DNA of 64,000 nt from Bin5 sp965207495 (GTDB taxonomy: Bacteria; Chloroflexota; Anaerolineae; Caldilineales; Caldilineaceae), in contig OZ242287.1 of assembly GCA_965207495.1 (NCBI GenBank), positions 1,488,001 through 1,552,000 of the forward strand. Reading direction: 5' to 3'. Position numbers and translations under genes: made by a program. Below, in pieces: positions 1 to 8,388 of this stretch. Under the pieces are notes generated by a model. The model made no database searches. It was not told the DNA's origin and was given only the letters and a program-made list of their open reading frames with translations. Positions within the stretch are counted from its first letter, which is position 1; the number at the start of each line of letters is the position of its first letter.

Positions 1-945
1 GACGGCATCCACTGGACGCAGATGCGCGACGAGCCCGTCATCACCAAAGGCTATTTCGACTCCCAGAACCTGGCCTTCTGGGACGCAGAACGCGGTGAAT
101 ACCGCGACTACCACCGCGACTTCCGCCACGGCCGCGACATCATGACCTGCGTCTCGTCCGACTTCCTCAACTGGACCGAACCCGTCTTCATCGACTACAA
201 CCCCACCCGCATCGCCGAGCTCTACACCAACCAGATTACCCCCTACTTCCGCGCCCCGCACCTTTTCGTCGGCTTCCCCGCCCGCTACGTGGAGCACCCC
301 TGGTCAGCCGCCATCGAAGACCTGCCCGAACAGGAACACCGCCGCATGCGCGCCGATGCCCGGGAGCGCTACGGCGCCGCCCTGACCGACGGCCTCTTCA
401 TGAGCAGCCGCGACGGCATCGAATTCAACATCTGGCCCGAAGCTTTCATCCGCCCCGGCCTGCGCCCGCAGGACAACTGGACCTATGGCGACAACTACCA
501 GAACTGGGGCCTCGTCACCACCCGCTCCCTCTTCGACGGCGCCCCCGACGAGCTCTCAATGTACGTCAGCGAAGGCTACTGGCGCGGGCAGAGCCTGAGC
601 CAGCGCCGCTATACGCTCCGCATGGACGGCTTCGTATCCCTCCACGCGCCCCCTAGCGGCGGCGAGATGATAACCAAGCCCATCACGTTCACAGGCCGCA
701 ACCTGGAGCTCAACTTCTCCGCCTCGGCCGCCGGCAGCGTACGCGTCGAGATTCTGCACGGACAGGTCGATCTCGCCGTCGAGGGCTACAGCATGTCCGA
801 CTGCATCGAGCTCCTCGGCGACGACCTCGATCGCACCGTGCGCTGGACACAGGGCCCCGACGTCAGCCCGCTCAGTGGCGAGCTGGTCCGTCTGCGCTTC
901 GCCCTGCATGACGCCGACGTCTACGCCTTCCAATTCGTCGAGTAA
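1..945 (+). CDS. Beta-propeller glycoside-hydrolase-like protein, 5' end outside window
   Basis: The reading frame is open from base 1, so the N-terminus lies upstream of the window. The visible 314 residues align along their whole length with residues ~190-496 of the intact protein at 8389-9879. Shared blocks are PVIT(K/E)GYFDS, NLAFWD, a DFLNW motif, TDGLFMSSRDG, DGFVSLHAP and a beta-rich C-terminal domain. The tryptophan/aspartate-rich repeats suggest a five-bladed beta-propeller of the GH43/GH32 kind, but no catalytic triad can be assigned with confidence. It is followed after 55 bp by a GNAT gene and then by sugar-type dehydrogenases, so a role in glycan or glycoside breakdown is inferred from context. 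The substrate is unknown. Confidence 0.7.
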   Translation, partial: DGIHWTQMRDEPVITKGYFDSQNLAFWDAERGEYRDYHRDFRHGRDIMTCVSSDFLNWTEPVFIDYNPTRIAELYTNQITPYFRAPHLFVGFPARYVEHPWSAAIEDLPEQEHRRMRADARERYGAALTDGLFMSSRDGIEFNIWPEAFIRPGLRPQDNWTYGDNYQNWGLVTTRSLFDGAPDELSMYVSEGYWRGQSLSQRRYTLRMDGFVSLHAPPSGGEMITKPITFTGRNLELNFSASAAGSVRVEILHGQVDLAVEGYSMSDCIELLGDDLDRTVRWTQGPDVSPLSGELVRLRFALHDADVYAFQFVE

Positions 946-1000
946 GGCAATCCCGTCACAAACACGCCGAGCCGACCGCCGCCTCCTGCAGGAGCTTTCG

Positions 1001-1483
1001 ATGGAAATACGATGCTATCGACCCTCCGATCTCGAAACCCTGAAAAGCATCACCGCCATCTGCTTCGACGGCGTCTCCATCGACCAGAATATCGAGCGCC
1101 TCTACGGGCTTGTCCACGGCAAAGACTGGCGCTGGCGCAAAGTACGCCACATAGACGACGACGCCGAAATCAACGCTTCCGGCATCTTCGTCGCCGAAGT
1201 AGACGGGCAAATCGTCGGCTACGTTTCCACACGCGTCGATAAGGCCGCTGGCATCGGCGGCATCCCCAACTTTGCCGTCCTGCCCGAATTCCAGCAGCGC
1301 GGCATCGGCCGCCGCCTGCTCGAAGAAGCCCTCGCCTATTTCGCCGCCGAAGGCCTGTCCTACGCCCGCATCGAAACGCTTGACCAGAACGACGTCGGCG
1401 CACACTTCTACCCCGACTTCGGCTTCCGGGAAGTAGCCCGCCAGATCCACTACATCATGCCCATCACTGCAGACGACAAGTAA
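1001..1483 (+). CDS. GNAT family N-acetyltransferase
   Basis: A 160-residue single-domain GNAT protein, expected to move an acetyl group from acetyl-CoA to an amine. The acetyl-CoA loop is clear (PEFQQRGIGRRLLEEAL, about residues 98-114), preceded by the beta-strand G-IPNFAVLP and followed by the helix and strand typical of the fold. The frame is open further upstream, but ATG 1001 is chosen because AGGAG lies at 990-994 and the upstream residues overlap the end of the preceding gene. The substrate amine cannot be read from the sequence. It lies between the propeller protein and a Gfo/Idh/MocA dehydrogenase and probably shares their transcript. Confidence 0.8.
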   Translation: MEIRCYRPSDLETLKSITAICFDGVSIDQNIERLYGLVHGKDWRWRKVRHIDDDAEINASGIFVAEVDGQIVGYVSTRVDKAAGIGGIPNFAVLPEFQQRGIGRRLLEEALAYFAAEGLSYARIETLDQNDVGAHFYPDFGFREVARQIHYIMPITADDK

Positions 1484-1493
1484 ACGCCCTCTG

Positions 1494-1521
1494 ACGCAAT
1501 ACGCAATACGCAATACGCAAT
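1494..1521. repeat. Heptamer tandem repeat (ACGCAAT)4
   Basis: Four perfect copies of ACGCAAT lie between the GNAT gene and the next dehydrogenase. A shorter tract of the same heptamer is near 23187-23204. It resembles the short tandemly repeated heptamers (STRR) known between cyanobacterial genes. Confidence 0.85.
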
Positions 1522-1555
1522 TCACAAAACCCACCCCAGTCCCAGGAGCATACAC

Positions 1556-2593
1556 ATGTCAAAAGCCAAAGTCAGAGTCGGAATCGTCGGCGCCGGTCCG
1601 ATCGGCGGCCTGGGGGGCAGACCCTTCTCCCACGCAGCCGGCTACCGCCGCTGCGAAGACGCCGAACTGGTCGCAATCGCCGACATCGACCCGCAGCGAC
1701 TCCAACAGTTCGGCGATGAATGGGAGATCGAGCCCGAGCACCGCTATCCCACCGCCGCCGACATGTACGCAAAAGCCCGACTCGACATCGTAGATGTCAC
1801 CACCAACACCCTCTACCACCACCATCCCGTCATCGAAGCCGCCGAAGCCGGCATCAAAGTGGTCATGGTAGAAAAGCCGCTCGCCACCAGCGTCGCTTGG
1901 GGCCGCAAAATGGTCGAAGCCTGCGACCGCAGCGGCACCCGCCTCATCACCGAGCACACGCGCCGCTTCCTCCCCCACTACCAGCGCCTCAAACGCATGA
2001 TCGACGAGGGCGCAGTCGGCCGCGTCAAGACCATCACCTACGAAGGCTGCCGCCCCCTCCTCACAAACGGCACCCACATCGTCGACTATGCCTTCTTCTT
2101 CACCTCAGCCCAGCCGCAGCTCGTCTCCGGCTTTCTCAACCAGGAAAGCGTCGCCGACCCAGGCGGCGCAGGCATGATCGCCTGCTCAGATGGCGTGGTC
2201 GTCTTCATCGACAGCATCGCCGAGCGCAGAGAACATCTCGGGTACGCCACCATCGCCGGCACCGGAGGCCGCATCCACCTGTGCGAACGCCGCGGCCTCT
2301 GGGAACACGGCCCCCTCGTCGAAGCCGACGAAGGCTACGGCACCCGCTACGACTTCCAACCCATCCCCGACATGCCAACCGAGTTCAAGCTCGACGACTA
2401 CTTCTACTCCGCCACCCGCGAGAGCATCGACTGCCTGCTCGAAGATCGCGAGAGCGTCTCCACCGGCCGCGACGGCCTCAAAGCGCTCGAAGTAATATCC
2501 GCCATCCACATCTCACACAAGACCGGCACGCAAGTGCGACTGCCCCTCGCCGAAGGCCTCGACGAACTCGATATCCGTTCCACCGGCGAATAA
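1556..2593 (+). CDS. Gfo/Idh/MocA family oxidoreductase
   Basis: A 345-residue NAD(P)-dependent sugar or inositol dehydrogenase-type protein. The N-terminal Rossmann fold carries VGIVGAGPIGG (residues 8-18). The EKP motif that places the nicotinamide and active-site lysine is in MVEKPLATS, near residue 104. The second half is the alpha/beta domain that shapes the substrate pocket. ATG 1556 is preceded by AGGAG at 1544-1548. It is the first of three Gfo/Idh/MocA genes in a row (1556, 2663, 3909), with gaps of 69 and 94 bp, suggesting one catabolic operon. The three are paralogous but divergent, so they probably act on different substrates or steps. The substrate is not identifiable. Confidence 0.88.
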   Translation: MSKAKVRVGIVGAGPIGGLGGRPFSHAAGYRRCEDAELVAIADIDPQRLQQFGDEWEIEPEHRYPTAADMYAKARLDIVDVTTNTLYHHHPVIEAAEAGIKVVMVEKPLATSVAWGRKMVEACDRSGTRLITEHTRRFLPHYQRLKRMIDEGAVGRVKTITYEGCRPLLTNGTHIVDYAFFFTSAQPQLVSGFLNQESVADPGGAGMIACSDGVVVFIDSIAERREHLGYATIAGTGGRIHLCERRGLWEHGPLVEADEGYGTRYDFQPIPDMPTEFKLDDYFYSATRESIDCLLEDRESVSTGRDGLKALEVISAIHISHKTGTQVRLPLAEGLDELDIRSTGE

Positions 2594-2662
2594 CGCGCGC
2601 ACCCGCCGCCAGCAACTGACCACCGATCACCGACCACCGACCACTGTCCTTTGGAGTTCTCG

Positions 2663-3814
2663 ATGCCAGCAACCTATCGAGCCGGAATCATCGGCCACAC
2701 CGGACGCGGCAACTACGGCCACCATCTAGACTCAGCCTTCCAGGGGCTGCCCAATGTCGAAGTCGTCGCACTAGCCGACCCGGACGAAGAAGGACGCGCC
2801 GCCGCCGCCCAGCGTACAGGCGCCGCCCAAACCTTCGCCGACTATCACGAAATGCTATCGCAAATGGACCTTGACCTCGTCAACGTCTGCCCGCGCTGGG
2901 TCGACCAGCACGCCGACATGGTAATCGCCTGTGCCCAAGCCGGCGTCAAGGGCATCTTCTGCGAAAAGCCCTTCTCCCGCACACTGGCAGAAGCCGACGC
3001 CATGCTTGCCGTCTGCGAAAAGCACAACACCAGGGTCGCCGTCGCCCACCGCCGCGCCAACCCCTACGAACTGCACGCCAAAAAACTCATCGACGACGGA
3101 CTCATCGGCGACGTACAGATGATCCGCCGCCACGGCAAAGCCGACCACCGCGCCGGCGCTATGGACCTCATCGTCCTCGGTACCCATCTCCTCGACGACA
3201 TCCGTTTTCTCGCCGGGTCCGACGTTGCCTGGGCCCACGCCCACGTCACCCAGGACGGCCGCGAGCTCACCACCGCCGACATCTGTGAAGGCGACGAAGG
3301 CGTCGGCCCCATCGCCGGCAACGGCCTCGCCGCATACTTCGTCTTCCACAACGGCGTCACCGCCCATTTCGACTCCTACCGCAGCGACGACACCGACACC
3401 CGCGAAAAAGTCAACTGGCTCGGCCTCGAAATCCAGGGCTCTGCTGGCATCCTCTCGCTCCGTACCGCCCCACTGGGCGAGCTCTACCACTACCCCTACC
3501 GCCTCTGGATTCCAGGCGACAGAGACGGCGCCTGGGAACGCATCACGATCCCCGATTGGGACCTGAATCCCGACGGCAGCCCCCGTTCCGTCTCAGAGAA
3601 GTTCCAGCTGAACAACCGCGTCTTTGTCGAAGAGCTGATCAGCGCCATCGAGGAAGACCGCCAGGTAACCGCCGTGACCAACGGCCACGACGCCCGCGCC
3701 GTCCTCGAAATGATCATGGCGATCCACGAATCGCAGCGCCTGCGCGCCCGCGTCGAATTCCCGCTGCAAAACCGCGAGAATCCCTACACCGTCTGGAGAA
3801 AAGAAGCGGAGTAA
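2663..3814 (+). CDS. Gfo/Idh/MocA family oxidoreductase
   Basis: A 383-residue NAD(P)-dependent oxidoreductase. The Rossmann segment begins AGIIGHTGRGNYG, with GHTGRG in place of the usual GxGxxG. The conserved EKP is in CEKPFSRT. An upstream in-frame TTG at 2651 exists, but it overlaps the Shine-Dalgarno (TTGGAG, 2651-2656), so ATG 2663 is the likelier start. It is the second of three consecutive family members. The later part contains HRRANPYE and a GTHLLDD motif, where the conserved histidine fits the catalytic position of the family. The product is probably a keto-sugar or keto-inositol; the exact substrate is unknown. Confidence 0.87.
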   Translation: MPATYRAGIIGHTGRGNYGHHLDSAFQGLPNVEVVALADPDEEGRAAAAQRTGAAQTFADYHEMLSQMDLDLVNVCPRWVDQHADMVIACAQAGVKGIFCEKPFSRTLAEADAMLAVCEKHNTRVAVAHRRANPYELHAKKLIDDGLIGDVQMIRRHGKADHRAGAMDLIVLGTHLLDDIRFLAGSDVAWAHAHVTQDGRELTTADICEGDEGVGPIAGNGLAAYFVFHNGVTAHFDSYRSDDTDTREKVNWLGLEIQGSAGILSLRTAPLGELYHYPYRLWIPGDRDGAWERITIPDWDLNPDGSPRSVSEKFQLNNRVFVEELISAIEEDRQVTAVTNGHDARAVLEMIMAIHESQRLRARVEFPLQNRENPYTVWRKEAE

Positions 3815-3908
3815 AAAGAAGAGTAACCGCCAGCAGCTGACCACCTGCCGCCGCCACCAACTGCCACCAACACCAACTGCCACCAACACGAGCAAACAAG
3901 GGGATATC

Positions 3909-4982
3909 ATGTCCGTCACCAATCAAACAAGTGACAAGATCTACCGGGCCGGCGTCATCGGGCTCACCGGAATCGGCCAGTCGCCCCCGCGCTACGACCT
4001 CTGGTCAACACGTCACCCCCAGCCCCACTCCCACGCCGCCGCCTACGCCGCCCATCCCCGCGCACAGGTGGTCGCCGTCTGCGAGCTCGTCCCGGAGCTC
4101 CTGACCCAATACGAGAAAAACTGGGGCCCTGCCGCCCACTACAACGACTACCGCGCCATGCTCGAACGCGAGAATCTCGACATCCTCAGCGTCGTCACCT
4201 CAGACCACCTCCACGCCCAGATGGTCGTCGACGCCGCCGAGGCCGGTGTCCCCGCCGTCTACTGCGAAAAACCCCTCGCCACCACCCTCGCCGACGCCGA
4301 CCGCATGCTCGCCGCTGTGGAGAAAAACGGCACAAATATCTGCGTCAACCACGGCCGCCGCTGGGACCCCTTCTGGCGCCAGGCCCTCGCCATCATCGAA
4401 GACGGACGCATCGGCTCTCTCACCCGCATCAGCGCCCACCTCGGCGGCGAACGCGCCATGCTCTTCCGCAACGGCACCCACCTCGTCGACACCGTCTGCA
4501 TGTACGCCGACGCCGCCCCCGACTGGCTCATCGGCGGCATGGAAGAGGGCTACGAGGACCGCACCGAATACCTCGGCGACGGCGGCCACGACCCCACAAC
4601 CGACCCCGGCGCCTCCGCCTACCTCCACTTTGAAAACGGCATCCGCGCCCACATCGAAGTCTCGCAGCAAACACTCGTCAACTTCGAGCTCGACCTCCTC
4701 TGCACCAAGGGCCGCATCCGCATCAGCAACACCGAAGCCATGGTCTACCTGACTTCACCCGACCACCCGCACGAAGTAACCAGCCGCCAGCTCGGCGGAA
4801 CCGTCGACTACGGCAGCGGCATGGTCCACGCCGTCGACGAACTCATCCACCTGATCGAAAATGGCGGCGAAAGCATCTCCAGCGGCCGCCGCGCCCTCCA
4901 CAGCCTCGAAATCATGATCGCCATCATGCGCTCCCAGGCCGCGGGCGTCGAGAAAATCCACTGGCCCCTCACCCGGGACTGA
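3909..4982 (+). CDS. Gfo/Idh/MocA family oxidoreductase
   Basis: A 357-residue member of the dehydrogenase family. The N-terminal cofactor loop reads GVIGLTGIGQSPPR. EKP occurs in YCEKPLATT, and GTHLVDTVCMYAD carries the conserved His/Asp pair of the active-site helix. ATG 3909 follows AAGGGGAT. The gene closes the triplet of oxidoreductases. Downstream is a repeat-rich gap and then a convergent aminotransferase, so the transcript very likely ends here. Compared with its neighbours it has an extra N-terminal insertion (about residues 20-35, rich in Pro/His), typical of a subset of the family. Substrate unknown. Confidence 0.87.
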   Translation: MSVTNQTSDKIYRAGVIGLTGIGQSPPRYDLWSTRHPQPHSHAAAYAAHPRAQVVAVCELVPELLTQYEKNWGPAAHYNDYRAMLERENLDILSVVTSDHLHAQMVVDAAEAGVPAVYCEKPLATTLADADRMLAAVEKNGTNICVNHGRRWDPFWRQALAIIEDGRIGSLTRISAHLGGERAMLFRNGTHLVDTVCMYADAAPDWLIGGMEEGYEDRTEYLGDGGHDPTTDPGASAYLHFENGIRAHIEVSQQTLVNFELDLLCTKGRIRISNTEAMVYLTSPDHPHEVTSRQLGGTVDYGSGMVHAVDELIHLIENGGESISSGRRALHSLEIMIAIMRSQAAGVEKIHWPLTRD

Positions 4983-5029
4983 CTCCCTTCGCTACCTCTG
5001 AATGAGGAGGGCGACGATATTCCTCTCTC

Positions 5030-5190
5030 TCCTCACTTCTCTTCACTCTCTCCTCGCTTTTTGGGCGTTCGGGCCTTCGGCCCTCTCTTGTGCAGGGGCT
5101 GCGCCCCCGCAACGCCCCGCCCTTGTTAGCCACCGTGCCTATTCTTCCCAGGCTACGTGTCTAGCCAAAAGTGTCTTCCCCCCATGCCGT
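5030..5190. repeat. Dispersed repeat family A, copy 1 (double hairpin)
   Basis: One of three copies of a ~100-170-bp intergenic repeat (others near 17825-17975 and 35866-35968). The core holds two back-to-back hairpins, GGGCC-TTC-GGCCC and GGGGC-TGC-GCCCC, preceded by a pyrimidine-rich CTCTCTCCTC tract. It sits between convergent genes. A role as transcription end or RNA-processing signal is possible but unproven. Confidence 0.8.
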
Positions 5191-5196
5191 TTCTCG

Positions 5197-5246
5197 CCAC
5201 TGACCACTGACCACTATCCACTATCCACTATCCACTATCCACTGCC
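5197..5246. repeat. Heptamer tract of CCACTRW units
   Basis: About six degenerate heptamers (CCACTGA, CCACTAT) in tandem. The stop codon of the minus-strand aminotransferase (5235-5237) lies inside the tract. Other tracts of this family lie near 2620-2648, 8335-8369, 11109-11133, 11298-11357, 17989-18008 and 32627-32660. Confidence 0.85.
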
Positions 5247-6179
5247 CTTCCCCACTTCCTCCGCAAAGGCCCGCGCCTGCGCCAGCATATCCACCTCAAC
5301 CATCTGGTTCCACGCCGACATCAACCGCCGCGTAACAGGTCCGGGTTCCCCCGCACCCACTGCATGCCCGTTAAAGCGCGTCGCCGGCATGATCGTAAAC
5401 GGCGTCGAAGTGAAAAACGCCTCATCCGCCGTCATCACATCATACGGCTCCAGATTACACTCCCGGCAAGATAATTCCAGGCTCTCCGCCAGCTCCAGCA
5501 CCGCCTGCCGCGTGACACCCCGCAGTATATTGCGCGGCTCCGCCGTCAACAGGCCCCCGTCCTTGACCACAAAGAAATTCGACCCCGTCCCCTCCGTCAG
5601 GAACCCGTCCTCATCCGTCAGCAGGGCCCACGCCTCCGCATCCACCTTCTGCGCCTGCAAGTTGGCCATCTGGTAATAGATGCGGCTCCGGTTCTTGATC
5701 TTGGGATCAATCAACCGCGAGGGCACCGACCGCTGCGCCGGAACAACCGCATGCACCCCAGTCACATACGCCTCTGCAAACGCAGCCAAGTGCCACGTCA
5801 GCGGCCAGACGTTGATCGTAACCGTCGGCTTCACACCGCCCTCGAAGACCGTTTCGTATAGTCCCATCGGCCCCCGCGAAACGTTGTGCACGATCTGGAA
5901 GTCCCTGCCGTCCGCAAAACTGGGCCGGTTCCTCTCGATCGTTTCCAGCGTCGCCGCCTCCATCTCGTCCGCCGTCAACCCGCAATCGATCTCCAGCGTC
6001 CGCAGCCCCACATACAGCCTCTCAATATGCTCCCGCAACCGAAACGGCTGCCCGTTGAACGTACGCGTCGTCTCAAATATCACATCCCCATACATCAGCG
6101 CAGAATCGAAAATCGAGAATCCCGCTTCACTCTCGGGAACGAACGATCCGCTTACATAAACTGTGCGTTGACCGGTCAC
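5235..6179 (-). CDS. Class IV PLP aminotransferase (branched-chain aminotransferase-like)
   Basis: A 314-residue fold-type IV PLP enzyme. The Schiff-base lysine is K162, in DPKIKNRSRIYYQMAN. Other family marks are VYVSGSFVP at the N-terminus, FDSALMYGDVIFET, LTEGTGSNFF and RGVTR for phosphate binding. The start is GTG 6179: AGAGGAGG (6186-6193) sits six bases upstream, whereas the open frame upstream to 6224 has no such site. It may transaminate branched-chain or D-amino acids, or act as an ADC-lyase relative; these cannot be separated by eye. It is divergent from the MDR gene at 6316 and convergent with the dehydrogenase triplet. Confidence 0.83.
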   Translation of the reverse strand: MTGQRTVYVSGSFVPESEAGFSIFDSALMYGDVIFETTRTFNGQPFRLREHIERLYVGLRTLEIDCGLTADEMEAATLETIERNRPSFADGRDFQIVHNVSRGPMGLYETVFEGGVKPTVTINVWPLTWHLAAFAEAYVTGVHAVVPAQRSVPSRLIDPKIKNRSRIYYQMANLQAQKVDAEAWALLTDEDGFLTEGTGSNFFVVKDGGLLTAEPRNILRGVTRQAVLELAESLELSCRECNLEPYDVMTADEAFFTSTPFTIMPATRFNGHAVGAGEPGPVTRRLMSAWNQMVEVDMLAQARAFAEEVGKGSG

Positions 6180-6232
6180 TGCACGCCTCCTCTGGCACTG
6201 ATTCTTGGCCTCTGGCCGTTGCAAAATACCTA

Positions 6233-6262
6233 TTGGATTCAGACTGCAAATGATTGTACACT
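6233..6262 (+). promoter_or_regulatory. Possible sigma-70-type promoter for the MDR gene
   Basis: TTGGAT (6233-6238), an 18-bp spacer and TACACT (6257-6262) lie in the 136-bp gap between divergent genes, about 50 bp upstream of GTG 6316. The match is moderate only. Confidence 0.3.
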
Positions 6263-6315
6263 TGACCCTGTACTCCTGTCGATAGGCAACGCGCCAACAT
6301 CCAAAGGAATCTCAC

Positions 6316-7392
6316 GTGACAAAGGGACAACGGTTGGTCCTCACCCCGACGGGCCAGATCGAAATCGAAGAGTTCGAAGTACCGGCCCCCGCTTCCAATC
6401 AACTGCTCGTGCGCACAAGCCTAACCCAGGTCAGCGCCGGCTCCGAGATGAACGGCATCCGCCATCGCCGCACCGCCAGCCCTGCCGAACAGGCCAAGTT
6501 CGGGCCCACCGGGCTCGGTTACACTGCCATCGGTGTTGTCGAGGCCGCCGGCAGCCAGATCGACCAGGTCGCAGTAGGCGATCGCGTCCTGTGTAGCGGC
6601 AACCATGCCACCCACTGGCTTGTAACACCGGAACTCGAAGCCAATGACGTCGCCATATCCCAACAGTATCGTGTCCATAAATTGCCCGACGATCTGACCG
6701 ACGTCGAGATCGGCTTCTGCGTTCTCGGCGACGTCGCCCTGCACGGCGTCCGCCGCGCCCAGATCCAGATCGGCGAATCTGCCGCCGTCCACGGGCTCGG
6801 CGTTGTCGGTCTGATGGCGCTGCAACTCTGCCGCCTCGTCGGCGCCCAACCACTCATCGGTGTCGATATGGTCGAGGAACGCCTGGCCCTCGCCCGCCAG
6901 CTCGGCGCATCCCATCTGGTCGACGCCGGCAGCCAGGACGTGGTCGAAGAAATCCGCGCCCACACGCAGTTGCCCTGGCGCTGGCGCGGCGCCCTGCCCA
7001 CCATGTTGCCCGGCAGCGGCGCCGAGGTCCAGCTCCACTGCACATCCTATATCGGCAACTACCCAACCATGATCAAAGCCGCAGCCGACCGCGGCCGCAT
7101 AATCCTCGTCGGCGCCACCAGCGGCTCCGTCCCCATCGAGTCCGACGAGCTCTTCCGCCGCGAAATCATTGTGACCGGCTCCTACCAGACCGGCATGAGC
7201 GACACACATCCCTACTGGCCCTGGACGCGCGTCCGCAACCAGCACGTGATTCTCGACCTGATCCGCCGGGGTGAGTTGCAGATCGAACCGCTCGTCAGCC
7301 ATGTCGTACCCTACACCGACGCGCCCGACCTGTTCGATCGCATGATGAGCGGCCACGAAGGCTGGCTGAGCGTCTTCTTTACCTGGGACTGA
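6316..7392 (+). CDS. MDR-family (zinc-less) alcohol/polyol dehydrogenase
   Basis: A 358-residue medium-chain dehydrogenase/reductase. The GroES-like N-terminal half is followed by a Rossmann domain with GLGVVGLMALQLCRLVGA. The usual catalytic zinc cysteine (GxCGTD) is replaced by VSAGSEM, and no structural four-cysteine loop is present, so this belongs to the zinc-independent branch. The start is GTG 6316, with AAAGGA at 6303-6308. A paralog with the same replaced motif (ISRGSEI) lies at 13080-14051. Likely function is NAD(P)-dependent oxidation of a sugar alcohol or similar secondary alcohol. The substrate is unknown. Confidence 0.82.
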   Translation: MTKGQRLVLTPTGQIEIEEFEVPAPASNQLLVRTSLTQVSAGSEMNGIRHRRTASPAEQAKFGPTGLGYTAIGVVEAAGSQIDQVAVGDRVLCSGNHATHWLVTPELEANDVAISQQYRVHKLPDDLTDVEIGFCVLGDVALHGVRRAQIQIGESAAVHGLGVVGLMALQLCRLVGAQPLIGVDMVEERLALARQLGASHLVDAGSQDVVEEIRAHTQLPWRWRGALPTMLPGSGAEVQLHCTSYIGNYPTMIKAAADRGRIILVGATSGSVPIESDELFRREIIVTGSYQTGMSDTHPYWPWTRVRNQHVILDLIRRGELQIEPLVSHVVPYTDAPDLFDRMMSGHEGWLSVFFTWD

Positions 7393-7455
7393 TACCTTAG
7401 ACCGTCGGAAACTGTAACCTCAATTTGATACGAGCCAACTGCCGCGGAGGCCGAC

Positions 7456-8310
7456 ATGATCGACTTTCCCCGCTCCTTCTTCACCTGGAAGACCTTCCCT
7501 ATCCAGAATGATCCGTACTACAAGTACGCCGGCGGTTTCATCGGCAGAGAGGGCGACGTGCGCCATGTGCGCTTCAACATCGAAGCCAGCTGCGCCATTT
7601 CCGATGACAATGGCGGCGTCCTGGCCGAGCTCTTCGTCGGCGCTCCCTGCCGCACCGAATACACCATCCCACGTCAGGGCTTCTTCCAGAGTCCCAGCAG
7701 CGAGTTTCGCATGGCCTTCAGCCGCTCGCACCGGATCCCCATCGCCCGCCGCCCCAGCAGCGAAACAGAGCCCGCGTCCGCGCAGGAGCTGAGCGAGTCC
7801 TTCCACGATCACGACATCAGCCTCAAGGAGATTCCCCACCCAATCGAGCTGATTGCTGCCGAGCCCCTGATCGAAGCCACCCTCGCCAATGCCCTGCTCA
7901 ACGCCAGCTGCGCCTACCGCGACGCACAGACCGGCCTGCGCGTCACCGTCCAGTTTCCCGTCAACCTCATCAACGTCAACCGCGAAGATGCCACCTTTCA
8001 GGTCTGCACCGGCCCCCTGGTCCTGCCCGACCTCGCTACCTGGAACGGCCGCGGCGTCGACCGCGTCTTCCTCGCCCACGTCGCCTTCACCGCCTTCGAC
8101 TACATAGAGTTCATCCTCCGCCGCGAAGTCGCCGCAGCCCCCGAAGAACTTGAATGGCTCCACCATGTACAAGGACGCGATCGAAACGAACTCCACGACC
8201 CCAATAACAAACCGCCAGGCTATCCCCCGAAGCGCCCATCCCCAACCGTATACCACGAAGTGTGGGCGCTCCCCTCAACCAACACAATCCTCCGCGCCCC
8301 AAATCTCTGA
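7456..8310 (+). CDS. Conserved-looking hypothetical protein
   Basis: A 284-residue soluble protein without signal peptide or membrane segment, preceded by GCGGAGG at 7443-7449. I recognise no domain. The first ~230 residues have an ordered, beta-rich appearance with mixed charge. The last ~50 residues are rich in Pro, Asn and Arg and look disordered. It lies between the MDR gene and a propeller hydrolase-like gene on the same strand, so a role in the same sugar pathway is the only hint. Coding evidence is the strongly C-ended third codon position, which matches its neighbours. Confidence 0.65.
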   Translation: MIDFPRSFFTWKTFPIQNDPYYKYAGGFIGREGDVRHVRFNIEASCAISDDNGGVLAELFVGAPCRTEYTIPRQGFFQSPSSEFRMAFSRSHRIPIARRPSSETEPASAQELSESFHDHDISLKEIPHPIELIAAEPLIEATLANALLNASCAYRDAQTGLRVTVQFPVNLINVNREDATFQVCTGPLVLPDLATWNGRGVDRVFLAHVAFTAFDYIEFILRREVAAAPEELEWLHHVQGRDRNELHDPNNKPPGYPPKRPSPTVYHEVWALPSTNTILRAPNL

Positions 8311-8334
8311 CACACCAATCGTCGCCAACTGCCG

Positions 8335-8369
8335 TTACTGACCACTAACCACCAACCACTGACCACTGC
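8335..8369. repeat. Heptamer tract of CCACTAA/CCACTGA units
   Basis: About five tandem degenerate heptamers in the 78-bp gap upstream of the gene at 8389. Same family as 5197-5246. Confidence 0.8.
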
Positions 8370-8388
8370 AGTCTGACAGGTGAAGCCC

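Noticed and set aside
1720..2619. Long Arg/His/Pro-rich open frame on the + strand
   Set aside because: It is the +2 shadow of the Gfo/Idh/MocA gene; such frames appear in every C-ended-codon gene of this region.
5002..5676. Open frame covering repeat A and the aminotransferase 3' end
   Set aside because: It consists of repeat sequence and the antisense of a real gene.
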